Below the pieces are notes generated by a model. It worked only from the letters and a program-made list of their open reading frames with translations. It was not told the DNA's origin and ran no database searches. Made by a program: the position numbers and the translations under genes. Below are positions 50,001 through 58,918 of a stretch of 64,000 nt of DNA, in pieces. Position 1 is the stretch's first letter, and each line of letters begins with the position of its first letter. Source of the stretch: Diadema setosum (lineage: Eukaryota; Echinodermata; Echinoidea; Diadematoida; Diadematidae); the NCBI GenBank assembly GCA_033980235.1, contig CM067069.1, positions 15,015,828 through 15,079,827 of the forward strand, given 5' to 3'.

Positions 50001-53000
50001 AATCTTTTTCAAGCATAACTATACTGAAATGAATTTATTTCAGCAAATGAAAGTGAAAATAATCATATCTTTTTGAATAAGGAGTGAAAATTCACCCTGA
50101 CTTTGTACACAAAATCACATTATTGAGCCATTTCTGGTCTGACCAGCATGTATTAAAGGTCATGCAGCATCCTAACGGTATGTGTGATTTTTGCAAAAAT
50201 GCTGGCATAAGATGTGCGAGACTTGAAAGTAAAAAATTAGAGAGCGACATAGTAAAAAAATTTCGCGTGGCTGAATGGTCGTGGAAAATGTCAAGAGGGA
50301 GGTTGATTCAACCCCCCCCCCCCCCCCCCCCCGTTTTAGGGTTAAAGGGCCAACTCACCATAGAGTGATTGTGTATTTCCATTCCCTGCCTTCTGTCCGT
50401 CAGGCATTGGCAGGACAACTTCCTTGTCGTCATTCTCCTGAAGGATAGGATGGGATGGAGAGAGAGATGAGTGATGGAATTCAAAGTTAGCCAAAAAACA
50501 CTCATCTTTGATACTGGGCTTCAAAAACATTACATGATAAAGGAAAGTATGACAGAGGCGGATCCAGAGGGGGGCGCACCGGGTGTGCGCCCCTCTTTCT
50601 TTTTGTCAAAACAAAAGAAAGAAAAAGAAAACAAAGGGGGGGGGGGGCTCTTGCGCCCCCCCCCCCCCCCCCTTTAATTTTGTAAAGGTGCCTCCCCTTT
50701 ACAGAAATCCTGGATCCGCCCCTGTACGATAACATAAATCAAATCCTTTCGGACACCCTCACACTGTGTGATGAATAACATTGATGACAGAGATAATTAT
50801 CATCACTACTGATAATGAGGACAGTAATAATTATCATGAGAATAATTATGACAATAACAACAATAGCAAATGCTGTATGAATCAATCTTGACTCTGGACT
50901 GAAGTTAGCACATCTCTATATATTCCTTATATTCCATATAGGACAGCTACTTGTAAAGGATAAGTAATCCACAGGGGAACATTCTTTGAATGATATGATT
51001 TCATATTCTAAACATCAAACATTTGAGTAATCTCACCACCTTGAATATGTTTCATATTAAAAATGTGGAGGAGGGGTCAATATTTGATTAATTTCACTGA
51101 TTGAAATACACTTCATATTCAAAAGTGTTTCGAGTATGAGTAATACCGCTCAAATTCAAATTCTTCCCTTCAAACTATAATTTTGGTTTTACATAGTCAG
51201 CAGTCTCTGCAATTGAAAAGTTTTGTACCTAGACTGTATTGCTCGGAGGCATCTAACAGTAGAACATAAAATGAAATGTATGCAAAGGTTAATAAGTAAT
51301 CTAAAAGCACAATGTCAACAAAGCATATTTTTGTGAAACATCAGCAACATCAAGTTAGCCTAACATCAAAACGTTTACATTCCATACACAAAATGTTTAT
51401 CCCTACTTGCATTATTTTTTCTACCACTGAATTTAACTGATGAGTATACTGAAACAGATAAGACAGGAGGATATGAATAAGAATTAAAGTAAAATGAACA
51501 ATAATATTCTTGGGATAAGTATTGTAAGTAACAAAGAATCATGCAGGATCATGTCAAAATATGATAATCAAATTTACAAATTATGATAATCCAGGGTTAA
51601 ATGACAACCCCTGCCAGATGAGAGAGAGAAAAAAAAGCCAGGGACATAAAGTGTCAGAGAAAAATGAAGCCAAAAAAAGAGAGAGTATGTTATAACCCTA
51701 GCACTGTGGTGTAACTTAATGAAGAAAGAAACTAGATATATCGCTACGGCGACTGATATGCCTCCGCCATAATGCATGGTTCTCCTAATATAGTATAGTA
51801 CAATGTCTTGACAATGTCTTGACAATGTGTGATGACAGTTTCACACAATTGGCAAAATATTGAAATGACAGGTTTGACACAAATGTGCTGAATGTTCACT
51901 TTCCTAGAACTAGGTTCAATTGGATGAATGATTAAAATGTCAGAGAGCAGGTATTTGGGGAACTGATGATTTTTACTTGATTTTTTACCCTTTTATAAGT
52001 TTATGCATTGAGTAATTTTCAAGGTATTGAGAAAAAGTATAATTTCAGTATCAAATGGGAAAATAGCATTATCTAAACCTTTCATTTGACCTTTGACCTC
52101 ACAGTTCCATAGAGAATCACTGTAAGGTAGAACATGCATAAATATGTAAGTTTCATGATGATACCTTGAGTTACTTTCGAGATATGGAGGAAAAAGTGCA
52201 ATTTAGCACTTTCACTTGACCTTTTACCTTTTGACCTTTGACCTTTTGGCAATTCCCCAAAAATATATATTGGGTAATACATGCCATACATCAAGTTTAA
52301 AAAAAACAACCCTTCAGGCATATTGCATTTTAAAGAAAGTAGTGCTATTTTGAGGAGTTGACCTTGACCTTTGACCCCCTTGACCTTTGACCCATGACCC
52401 CCAACTTCCCTAGATAATCACTGCCCGTCGGTACAAGCATATATACTAAGTTCCATGAAGATACCTTGAACCATTTGCGAGATATGGAGAAAAACATGAA
52501 ATTTCAATTTTTTTTCCACAAAATAACCTGTGACCTTTGACCTTTGACCCTGTGACCCTAAAATTCACACAAAGTATTATCCCCCAAGGATATACCCTCA
52601 TACCAAGTTTGATGTAAAACCACCACACGGTTCTTGAGATATCGACAAAAACAAAACGGGACGGACGGACGTACGGACGGACGGACGGACGGACGGACGA
52701 CCCGAAAACATAATGCCTCCGGCCACTTCGTTGCGGAGGCATAAAAAACAAAAAACCAGTCTACTTCATCATTAGTAAGGGCATCAGATGAGCACAAGAA
52801 AAAAAGCCCATCTCTTTTTATTGAGATATTCTGTGTAGGAAAACATTCATTTCTCATCGTCCCTCAAAAAGACACAAATCTATTGAAGATATTGTTGTTC
52901 ACTTTTTGTCTCTGCCACCAAACTCTAACATCATCCTCCACTGAACAAACTTCACAAAAAATATGCTTGAAATTTCTAGAAAGCTCCTTGAAATCATCTG

Positions 53001-56000
53001 TTTCAGTAAGCACCATGGCTTATTTTTTTCTTTCTTTCTCATCATACTACCTCTACATGTCTTTGTTTTTCAAAATAGCCTCCACTTCCTTATGACTTAT
53101 TCTCACGTTTCTGTCCACAGGGAATATTGAGTATTGTAAAATTATATCGCAGAGAATGTTCATTTCTTAGAAGCATTTGGCGTCAAATTACGATGCAAAC
53201 GTTCTTCAAAGCGTCATACATTTGCATGATATCAGAGATTCTGGCAGCATGAAGATTCCAAGATAATGCTGATCATATTTTCAAACCAGAAATCTTGCTA
53301 CACAGCACCTTTAACCACTACAGTGTCATGACACTGATGACGCAGCAGTCCCACATGAAGGCAACTGGTGGGTGATAGGGATTTAGGAAGATTAAATGAT
53401 CCCTTTTCATTGACAGTCAGTTTCAAGATTTAGGGAGATTAATCAATCTCCTTTCATTGAAAATCAGTTGCAAGACAGCTGTACTAATCGGCAAAGAGCA
53501 CCAGCCTGTGAATGTACAATTGACAATGAAGAGTACTGCAAAACATTCTGCACCCTGATAGACTAGAATGACGTGAAAATAAACACTGAAAATTCTCACT
53601 GATTATGACTTTAGTAGTTTGAAATCAAATTTGGTGCAAATTCCTAGATAGTTACTGATTTCTAAATGAAACTGAACAAAGTATAAAGAGCTTTGAGAAA
53701 AGGTCTATCCATCTATAAACTCCCAATCTCCTCTTATTTCTTCCTTATTTTTCCACAAAGATATTGTAACACATTTTAAAATTCTCGTCTCAAGAAATAC
53801 ACGGAAATGTTACAGCACAAGCTACCACCTATGGCATAAGAAAACTGAATGCCTGACGAAATCTTGCAGTTTTCTTCGAGTTGAATTCACTCATTTTCTG
53901 CTAGCCAATAGCGCAAGCACACGCGGAAACTGCAGTAAAAAAATTTAAACGAAAATCAGCAAAATCCAGCCAAACTGAAAGATGATGGACAGAGAAAAGG
54001 AAGCAGAAGAAAAGGTCAGCGTATCACAGAGTATTTGGCATTAGTTTGGTCCACTCTAAAAATCCAATCAAAGTAGAAACCATAGACTCACATCTCGAGT
54101 GGCTAAAATACAATCACTTTATCCCAAGAAAAATAATGGTTCAGGGACAAACTAAATACATATCTCAGTAGTGTTGCATGAGAATCTCAAGTTTGACCAT
54201 CGAAAAGTCCGACATACCACGACACATCACAAACACAGTAAGACTTAATCTGAAAAAGGGCGCAACGGGAAAGAGGAGGACATTGTAAAGAGAACAGAAT
54301 TCCTCGTAATAATAAGAATGAAAGGAATACTGCAGACAGACCAGATGGAAAGGCACCAATAAATTAACCAAGGCCAGGAGACAAACAAATCAGCATGAAA
54401 GGAAAAAGGGAGATACGAAATGCTAGGAGGAGTCTAAACTTGGGGTAAATCAACCGAGACAATGTACTATTCAAAACACAGAGAATTGGGAGTATCATGT
54501 AAGATACCACAGACAGACCACAAATGCATATTCATATGCACACATAAAGGGATGGCTGCATTCAATGTGTAGGAGGGTCTACACGGAGGTTTCTTTACCC
54601 CTGGTGCGCCTGCGGCTGCACCAACATCAGAATCATCGTCCTCAGGGCCAATGCCATCATGCTCTTCGCCCTCTTCTACCTCCTCCTCCTCATCATCATC
54701 GTCATCTATATCGCCATCGCCATCGTCTTCGCTTTCGTCATGGAAATGGTCCTCATTGCTCACCCCTTCTTTGACGACGTCGGGAGGGACCTGGATGCCC
54801 AGCTGGGGTAGCTCATCATCGGGGCCCTCTCCCTGTCTGTCCCCGCCCGCCTTCTGCTGATTGCCGTTCTCTCTCAGGCGCTTCGGTGGTCCCCGCTTTC
54901 CTGGCCTCCCACCACCCGGCTGATCCTGATTGGAGATGGACAGACAAGGGTTCATGGAGAAATTGTGATATCCATAATTAGAATATATGCTTTAAGCACC
55001 AAGGTTCGCATTCTTCATAACAACAATGAAATAAAAATCACTCATCAATAGTTTTTCAATGTGTGCAGAAATTTCACAATCATATCCACATGTTAGCGTG
55101 TTAGGAGGAAGTCTGCTTAAAATCAGTCCTTATTACCTATTCACTGAGTGAATAAAATTCCTGCCTTTCCTAAAAATTCATTAGCTGGCATTGACTACGG
55201 CTACGTAAAAACATAGACTCTGCAAAACTTGTGGACCGATTGTTAAAATCATTTTCAGGCACCCCCCCCCCCCCCCATTTTTTTTTTTTTTTGGGGGGGG
55301 GGGAAGGGGAAGGGTGGTACTTCATAGGTAATGTGTTATTATTTGTTTTGTTTTGTATAATTTGTAAAAGACTCATACAACATTAAGAATGCTAGATTTA
55401 TTACTGATTTGCAAATTGGCAACATATTTTGGAAGATTTTTATTCCTATTTTTCTTTCACATCGACATGTGTTGTTAACTTTCTTTCTGATTTCCTGCAG
55501 ATTTCATGACTTTAACCAGTTCCATCTAATTCTTCCTTCAATAAAAGACATTCAATGAAATTCAGAGGGGCCAATTCAATGATAAAAAGAAGACAACTTC
55601 TATGATAAATGCCCCCCCCCCAGGGTCTTGAAGGGTAAAACAAAACAAAAACAAAAGCAAACAAACAAACAAACAAACAAACAAAAAACTTACCTTGTCC
55701 TTGGTGTTTTGCTTGATTTTATCAATTAAATCTCCTTCATTTCCATACACGAAAACATCCCTCTCTCCCTCCTTTCCACCGGCCAGACCAATGTCCGGCG
55801 GCATCAGACCCCCTACCGGGTCCGCTCTGTCCCGGTCATCTCTGGAGAGGCTCAGGTAGCTGCCCAGGGTGTCCGGCATGAAATGTCTGAAGACAAAGAA
55901 GCTGCACATGAGGCAAAGCAGGAGCACCAGTGTGGCCACTCGCCTCTGGAGTCTCGGCAGTCTTCTCCATATCTGAAATCCCACAAAAGTTTGAGCTGTT

Positions 56001-56488
56001 ATTTTTAAAAGATGATATTTCCAATCACGCTCTCCTTGACTTTAATAGAAAAGAGAACAAAAATCGAGGACTGCTACAAGCACTGCATATACTTCATTTG
56101 CTTTGCATATGTGCCTATTAAAAGCAATCAATAGGCTGAAATGTGATGAAAGGCCACTCTTTTTGTGTATTTATAATTTGAAGGTAATCAAACATTTATT
56201 TCTCCTCAGGAGACTCCCCTGAACCCCCCAGTTGGTACTAATTATAGGTTCACCCACAAAATGTCTCTGATTGCGAACTTGTTGGATGGGCAGCAGGGGA
56301 GCTGCACTCTCTCGGCTGGACTAAAATTATGACTCTAGCACGAAAGCTTCCAGATTCTATTTACTTTTAGTACTTGGCATCTGTTCTTTCATTGCATGAA
56401 CACTTACCCTCCAACAGGACTGCGGTCGCCGGGCCTTGTTGTTGTCGTAATACGAACCGGTCATGGACTTGGACGTAAATGGCAGCAT
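43693..56488 (-). CDS. MAN1B1: ER mannosyl-oligosaccharide 1,2-alpha-mannosidase, 11 coding exons
   Basis: A GH47 inverting, calcium-dependent enzyme. It trims Man9GlcNAc2 to the Man8 B isomer and helps commit misfolded glycoproteins to ER-associated degradation. Coding exons on the - strand: 56488-56408, 55972-55694, 54925-54599, 50437-50359, 49676-49491, 48922-48777, 48253-48050, 46983-46811, 46086-45966, 44899-44705 and 44043-43693. The total is 2142 nt (713 aa plus stop), close to human MAN1B1 (699), and all phases close. It is a type II protein: cytosolic tail 1-38, membrane segment about 39-55, an acidic stem (run of D/E about 183-210), and a GH47 domain from about 256. Expected catalytic acids are all present: E285 in [10 protein letters not shown]473 in [11 protein letters not shown]608 in LLRPETIES. 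The calcium-binding threonine is T697 in NTEAHPLP. An in-frame TGA lies 33 nt upstream of the ATG. Confidence 0.95.
44705..44899 (-). CDS. MAN1B1: MAN1B1 exon 10
   Basis: [33 protein letters not shown] and [10 protein letters not shown]. Acceptor CTGTAG, donor AAG|GTACAA. A TTAA-flanked MITE begins 34 bp upstream of the acceptor AG. Confidence 0.95.
44937..45397. mobile_element. TTAA-flanked MITE family 1, copy 2
   Basis: Left AGGGGCATTCCAGATGATTT and right AAAATCATCCGGGGGTCTCC are inverted. TTAA precedes the left end, and TTTA follows the right. Long stretches match the 14819-15214 copy. It lies in MAN1B1 intron 9 close to exon 10. Confidence 0.75.
45966..46086 (-). CDS. MAN1B1: MAN1B1 exon 9
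   Basis: [20 protein letters not shown] then [11 protein letters not shown] and SPKM, conserved with vertebrate MAN1B1. Acceptor GATCAG, donor ATG|GTGAGT. Confidence 0.95.
46307..46588. mobile_element. CAGGGGCGGATCCA-type MITE, copy 1
   Basis: Left CAGGGGCGGATCCAAGAATT, right CCCTTGGATCCACCACTG. The arms include GTGTGCCCGGTGCACCCCC. It lies in MAN1B1 intron 8 and shares ends with 50553-50724. Confidence 0.7.
46811..46983 (-). CDS. MAN1B1: MAN1B1 exon 8: catalytic aspartate
   Basis: Encodes [17 protein letters not shown] and [18 protein letters not shown]. The aspartate in ARADSYYEY is one of the three catalytic carboxylates. Acceptor AATCAG, donor AG|GTAATG, phase 2. Confidence 0.95.
47034..47069. 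repeat. (GT)n microsatellite
   Basis: GT run in MAN1B1 intron 7, only about 50 bp upstream of exon 8 on the - strand, where it reads as an AC tract. Confidence 0.9.
47172..47319. mobile_element. 148-bp MITE with GGGGCCTGTTTCATAAAAC ends
   Basis: GGGGCCTGTTTCATAAAACT is inverted as AGTTTTATGAAATTGGCCCC. A nested palindrome CTTGTCATCAGTGACAAG follows, and GCGGATTGGTTGAGAGCAAA separates the arms. The layout matches the element at 27027-27166. MAN1B1 intron 7. Confidence 0.8.
48050..48253 (-). CDS. MAN1B1: MAN1B1 exon 7
   Basis: 68 codons with [31 protein letters not shown] and [13 protein letters not shown], typical of GH47. Acceptor CTCCAG, donor AAG|GTCAGA. Confidence 0.95.
48777..48922 (-). 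CDS. MAN1B1: MAN1B1 exon 6
   Basis: [11 protein letters not shown], then [17 protein letters not shown] and [12 protein letters not shown], conserved GH47 helices. Acceptor AACAG, donor GCA|GTAAGT. Confidence 0.95.
49244..49500 (-). repeat. 26-bp tandem array copied from a 5' splice site
   Basis: On the - strand the exon 5 end and donor TTGACCGATG|GTAAG (49500-49486) is followed by copies starting exactly 26 bp apart at + positions 49460, 49434, 49408 and 49382. More degenerate copies lie at about 49348, 49324, 49299, 49270 and 49244. The copies at 49460 and 49434 keep the full GTAAG donor, and the one at 49382 has GTACG. The 49408 copy has lost GT. Confidence 0.85.
49491..49676 (-). CDS. 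MAN1B1: MAN1B1 exon 5: start of GH47 domain
   Basis: Encodes [39 protein letters not shown] and [18 protein letters not shown]. It includes the catalytic glutamate of HDEL. The 3' edge with its donor (GATG|GTAAGT) is the source unit of a 26-bp tandem array that continues into the intron. Confidence 0.95.
49705..49930. mobile_element. TTAA MITE family 2, partial copy
   Basis: AGGGGAATGAAACCCAAATA followed by TGTGGATTGAGTGAATGCAGC matches the left half of 15219-15960. The right arm is missing. Its outer edge lies 27 bp from the MAN1B1 exon 5 acceptor. Confidence 0.65.
50359..50437 (-). CDS. MAN1B1: MAN1B1 exon 4
   Basis: 79 nt, [20 protein letters not shown] then NTQSLY. The stem sequence is unconserved. 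Acceptor CTTCAG, donor TATG|GTGAGT, leaving phase 1, which exon 5 closes. Confidence 0.8.
50553..50724. mobile_element. CAGGGGCGGATCCA-type MITE, copy 2
   Basis: CAGAGGCGGATCCAGAGG at the left and CTGGATCCGCCCCTG at the right. Internal GGGTGTGCGCCCC and long G and C runs are present. The flanks TATGA and TACGA hint at a short, mutated target duplication. MAN1B1 intron 3. Confidence 0.75.
51757..52743. mobile_element. ~1-kb repeat with TGACCTTTGACC blocks and (GGAC)n
   Basis: The ends TATGCCTCCGC and GCGGAGGCATA are inverted, and the right end also forms a hairpin (ATGCCTCCGG with GCGGAGGCAT). Inside are three internal, mutually similar paragraphs (ACCTTGAG..GAGATATGGAG), each followed by TGACCTTTGACC-type words near 52089, 52207-52245, 52361-52400 and 52528-52556. 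A (GGAC)n run follows at 52658-52700. No coding. The superfamily is unknown to me. It sits in MAN1B1 intron 3. Confidence 0.65.
54599..54925 (-). CDS. MAN1B1: MAN1B1 exon 3: acidic stem
   Basis: 109 codons of low-complexity stem: a G/P/R-rich start, then a long aspartate/glutamate run, then GAAAGAPG. It lies between two firm exons and has matching phase-0 borders (acceptor AATCAG, donor GGG|GTAAAG). The composition is not conserved, so the exon call rests on frame, splice sites and position. Confidence 0.82.
55260..55305. repeat. C-run, T-run, G-run homopolymer cluster
   Basis: A long C tract is directly followed by a T tract and then a G tract in MAN1B1 intron 2. The C and G arms can pair across the T loop. 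The exact lengths should be treated with caution. Confidence 0.7.
55694..55972 (-). CDS. MAN1B1: MAN1B1 exon 2: signal anchor
   Basis: 93 codons, beginning [21 protein letters not shown] hydrophobic segment [17 protein letters not shown] is preceded by a basic cluster, which gives type II orientation. A charged luminal stem follows. Acceptor TTTCAG, donor AAG|GTAAGT. Confidence 0.93.
56408..56488 (-). CDS. MAN1B1: MAN1B1 exon 1 (first coding)
   Basis: 27 codons, [20 protein letters not shown] then RPQSCWR. The SCWR end, followed by a W-R-R-L-P-R-L-Q-R junction, matches the cytosolic tail of vertebrate MAN1B1. Donor AGG|GTAAGT. The start codon directly abuts a 170-bp tandem duplication. Confidence 0.88.
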
Positions 56489-56829
56489 GATGTTTCCCTT
56501 TAAGTGGGAGACGACTGCTCAGAATATTGCCTGAATTGGACACCAAAATTTACAGACACAGTAATTGGTTTGCTTCTATCTTTCCAACTGCCTTGTTTTC
56601 ATTCAAAAGAAACTGATATCATGTGGGTTGTTGTTAGTAAAGTTGATACAGGCTGTGAGATGTTTCCCTTTAAGTGGGAGACGACTGCTCAGAATATTGC
56701 CTGAATTGGACACCAAAATTTACAGACACAGTAATTGGTTTGCTTCTATCTTTCCAACTGCCTTGTTTTCATTCAAAAGAAACTGATATCATGTGGGTTG
56801 TTGTTAGTAAAGTTGATACAGGCTGTGAG
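56489..56829. repeat. perfect 170-bp tandem duplication at the MAN1B1 start
   Basis: 56489-56658 and 56659-56828 are identical base for base, plus one further matching base. The proximal copy adjoins the ATG on the - strand. Each copy contains CCAATTCAG|GCAATATT, a plausible 3' splice site for a 5' UTR intron (exon starts at 56530 or 56700), and each also contains the in-frame TGA. Confidence 0.95.
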
Positions 56830-58839
56830 TAAGAAGCCATTAGGCACAAGCGTTAAATAAAGCCATACTAATGTTTTGATAAAGTATATTTACTGTGACA
56901 GAATACCTTATCATCTCAAGTCTGACAGACATGTTAAAGGTACCCTTCTCCTTCAAAACTAGTGCAGATTTGGAGTCTACACTCATCACATATAAAATCT
57001 ACATAATATATAAACATGAGTATCTATCACTCTGAGGTCTGCCTAACCTCCCAGTTGTATCCTTACCATGCATTTGTGAGGAAGCAGACAAATTCTATAC
57101 TAATACACTAACTGTCCATGCAAATCTGCAAGTATACTAGGCTGATAACAGACACACTGCTTTGAGGTATATAAAATCTAAACCAGCAATTGGTAATAGG
57201 GTGCTGAAGTACAGTGGTAACCACCTTATCTCAAAGGCAATGCCAAGGTCATTTTGGTCTGTCCATCTATAACAAATATAGTTTTATTTCTATTATCACA
57301 GCCTGTATACATCATCAAGATAATGAGTTCAAGGGTCCCATATTTCAAGCCTCTGTTTGTGTTGGCAATCAGGTGATCTCAATGGTACTCAACTTTGTCA
57401 AACTTTTGGCACATCCACTTGTTTGGAACCTTTGGCACAAATGCAAGTAAGATATGTACAGTGTTGTTCTTTCATCACACAAGCTCTTATGATAACACAA
57501 TAGATGTTTCCAGTTGGAAAACATCTGGGAGGTATTTCACAAAGAATTCAACCTGTAGATCTTAAAAGTTAAGATGCACTTCATATTATTATGTGATGAA
57601 TCTTTCAAAGGAACCAGGATCAAAAAGTCAACACACAAATGATTTATGGCAAGTTAAATAAAATCAGATGCAGTCCCTAGATTGCACACAATCACAGACG
57701 CAGACGGACAAGACAGACCACACACATGCACTTCTCAACAACCGACTTCATTCAACTCGCTACAACCATTGAACATCAGTTTTACTCATTTTAACTCCCG
57801 CGTTGAGTCTCTATTTGCATATTAGCAGCCAACTTTAGTTCTAGATTGTGCAGGCAGTGCAAAGAGAGAGTTTGTTTTGACCAACGACTTGAAAGTCAAC
57901 GTCAATATTGACGCTTTTTGGCAGCCGATTAAGTTCAAATTCACAAGAGTAATTGGAGATGCGCTATTAAGTATATCCTATGATTTTGGTGCAATTTAGT
58001 TCTGTGGAATTTGAGATACCTTCATGGATATGAAAGTACATTAGTGCCCTAGGCTTGAATCTCCTTACTGAGCATGTAGTGTCTGAAGCTACTGTAAGGC
58101 TCTATACATTCAAGAATATGTTGAAGACACTTCCATTAATAGGAAAAGAGAACTAAAGTACCAAGTATACCACATTCAAGCAGACCTTAACATCGTCTAC
58201 TAAGTTGCCATTACCATGAAGTCGCCACTCGTTCATGCACAGCACTGTTTGTCCCTCTTATGCTCTATTATTTCATGTATTTATGATTATCTTTACTGTC
58301 GAGTTCAAAGTAAAAAATATGTTCTTCCATCAAAGTGAAAAATCTATGTGTGGCTGGGAAGAACTTTATGGACAAATGTGTTTGAATTCGGTACTATGTT
58401 TGAAACACACACACACTATGTGTAGAGTGTCCTCACACGATAGGTCGGGCGCCGTCCACTTTTTCATATGGTATGGGGAAGGCGATATTTTGAAGGCATT
58501 TACAGCATTGGGTCGAACCATTTAATATGGGTGTGTTTTGAACAAAGAGAGAAAATAAGGGTGGCAGCTCGACAGTGACAAAATGACTGTCCAATGGCGA
58601 CCCTATGAGAGTACTGGCGAATGGCGAATTGCATATGTTGTGTGTGCACGGTATCGTGGGTGCTGGATTGAGAACCCGAGGCACGCATGCACGGCTGTGC
58701 ATGCAGGTCTGATGCAGACCTGTAGGAAATCCCATTTGCATGCCTTAAATGAAGAGTTGTATAAATACAGTGGTATGTTGAAGAGAGTATCATTTTAGAA
58801 ACTCCCATAAAGTATTGAAAGTGGAAGGCAACAATTAGT

Positions 58840-58918
58840 ACATTTTTATTGACCGTTAGATTTTGAATTTAGATTTTGAATTGAACATTTTTATTGACCG
58901 TTAGATTTTGAATTGAAT
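58840..58918. repeat. tandem duplication, 45-bp period
   Basis: ACATTTTTATTGACCGTTAG and the following ATTTTGAATT occur at 58840 and again at 58885. Confidence 0.85.

Noticed and set aside
52446..52857. - strand frame with repeated V-R-P-S
   Set aside because: Translation of the (GGAC)n run and adjacent repeat, not a protein gene.
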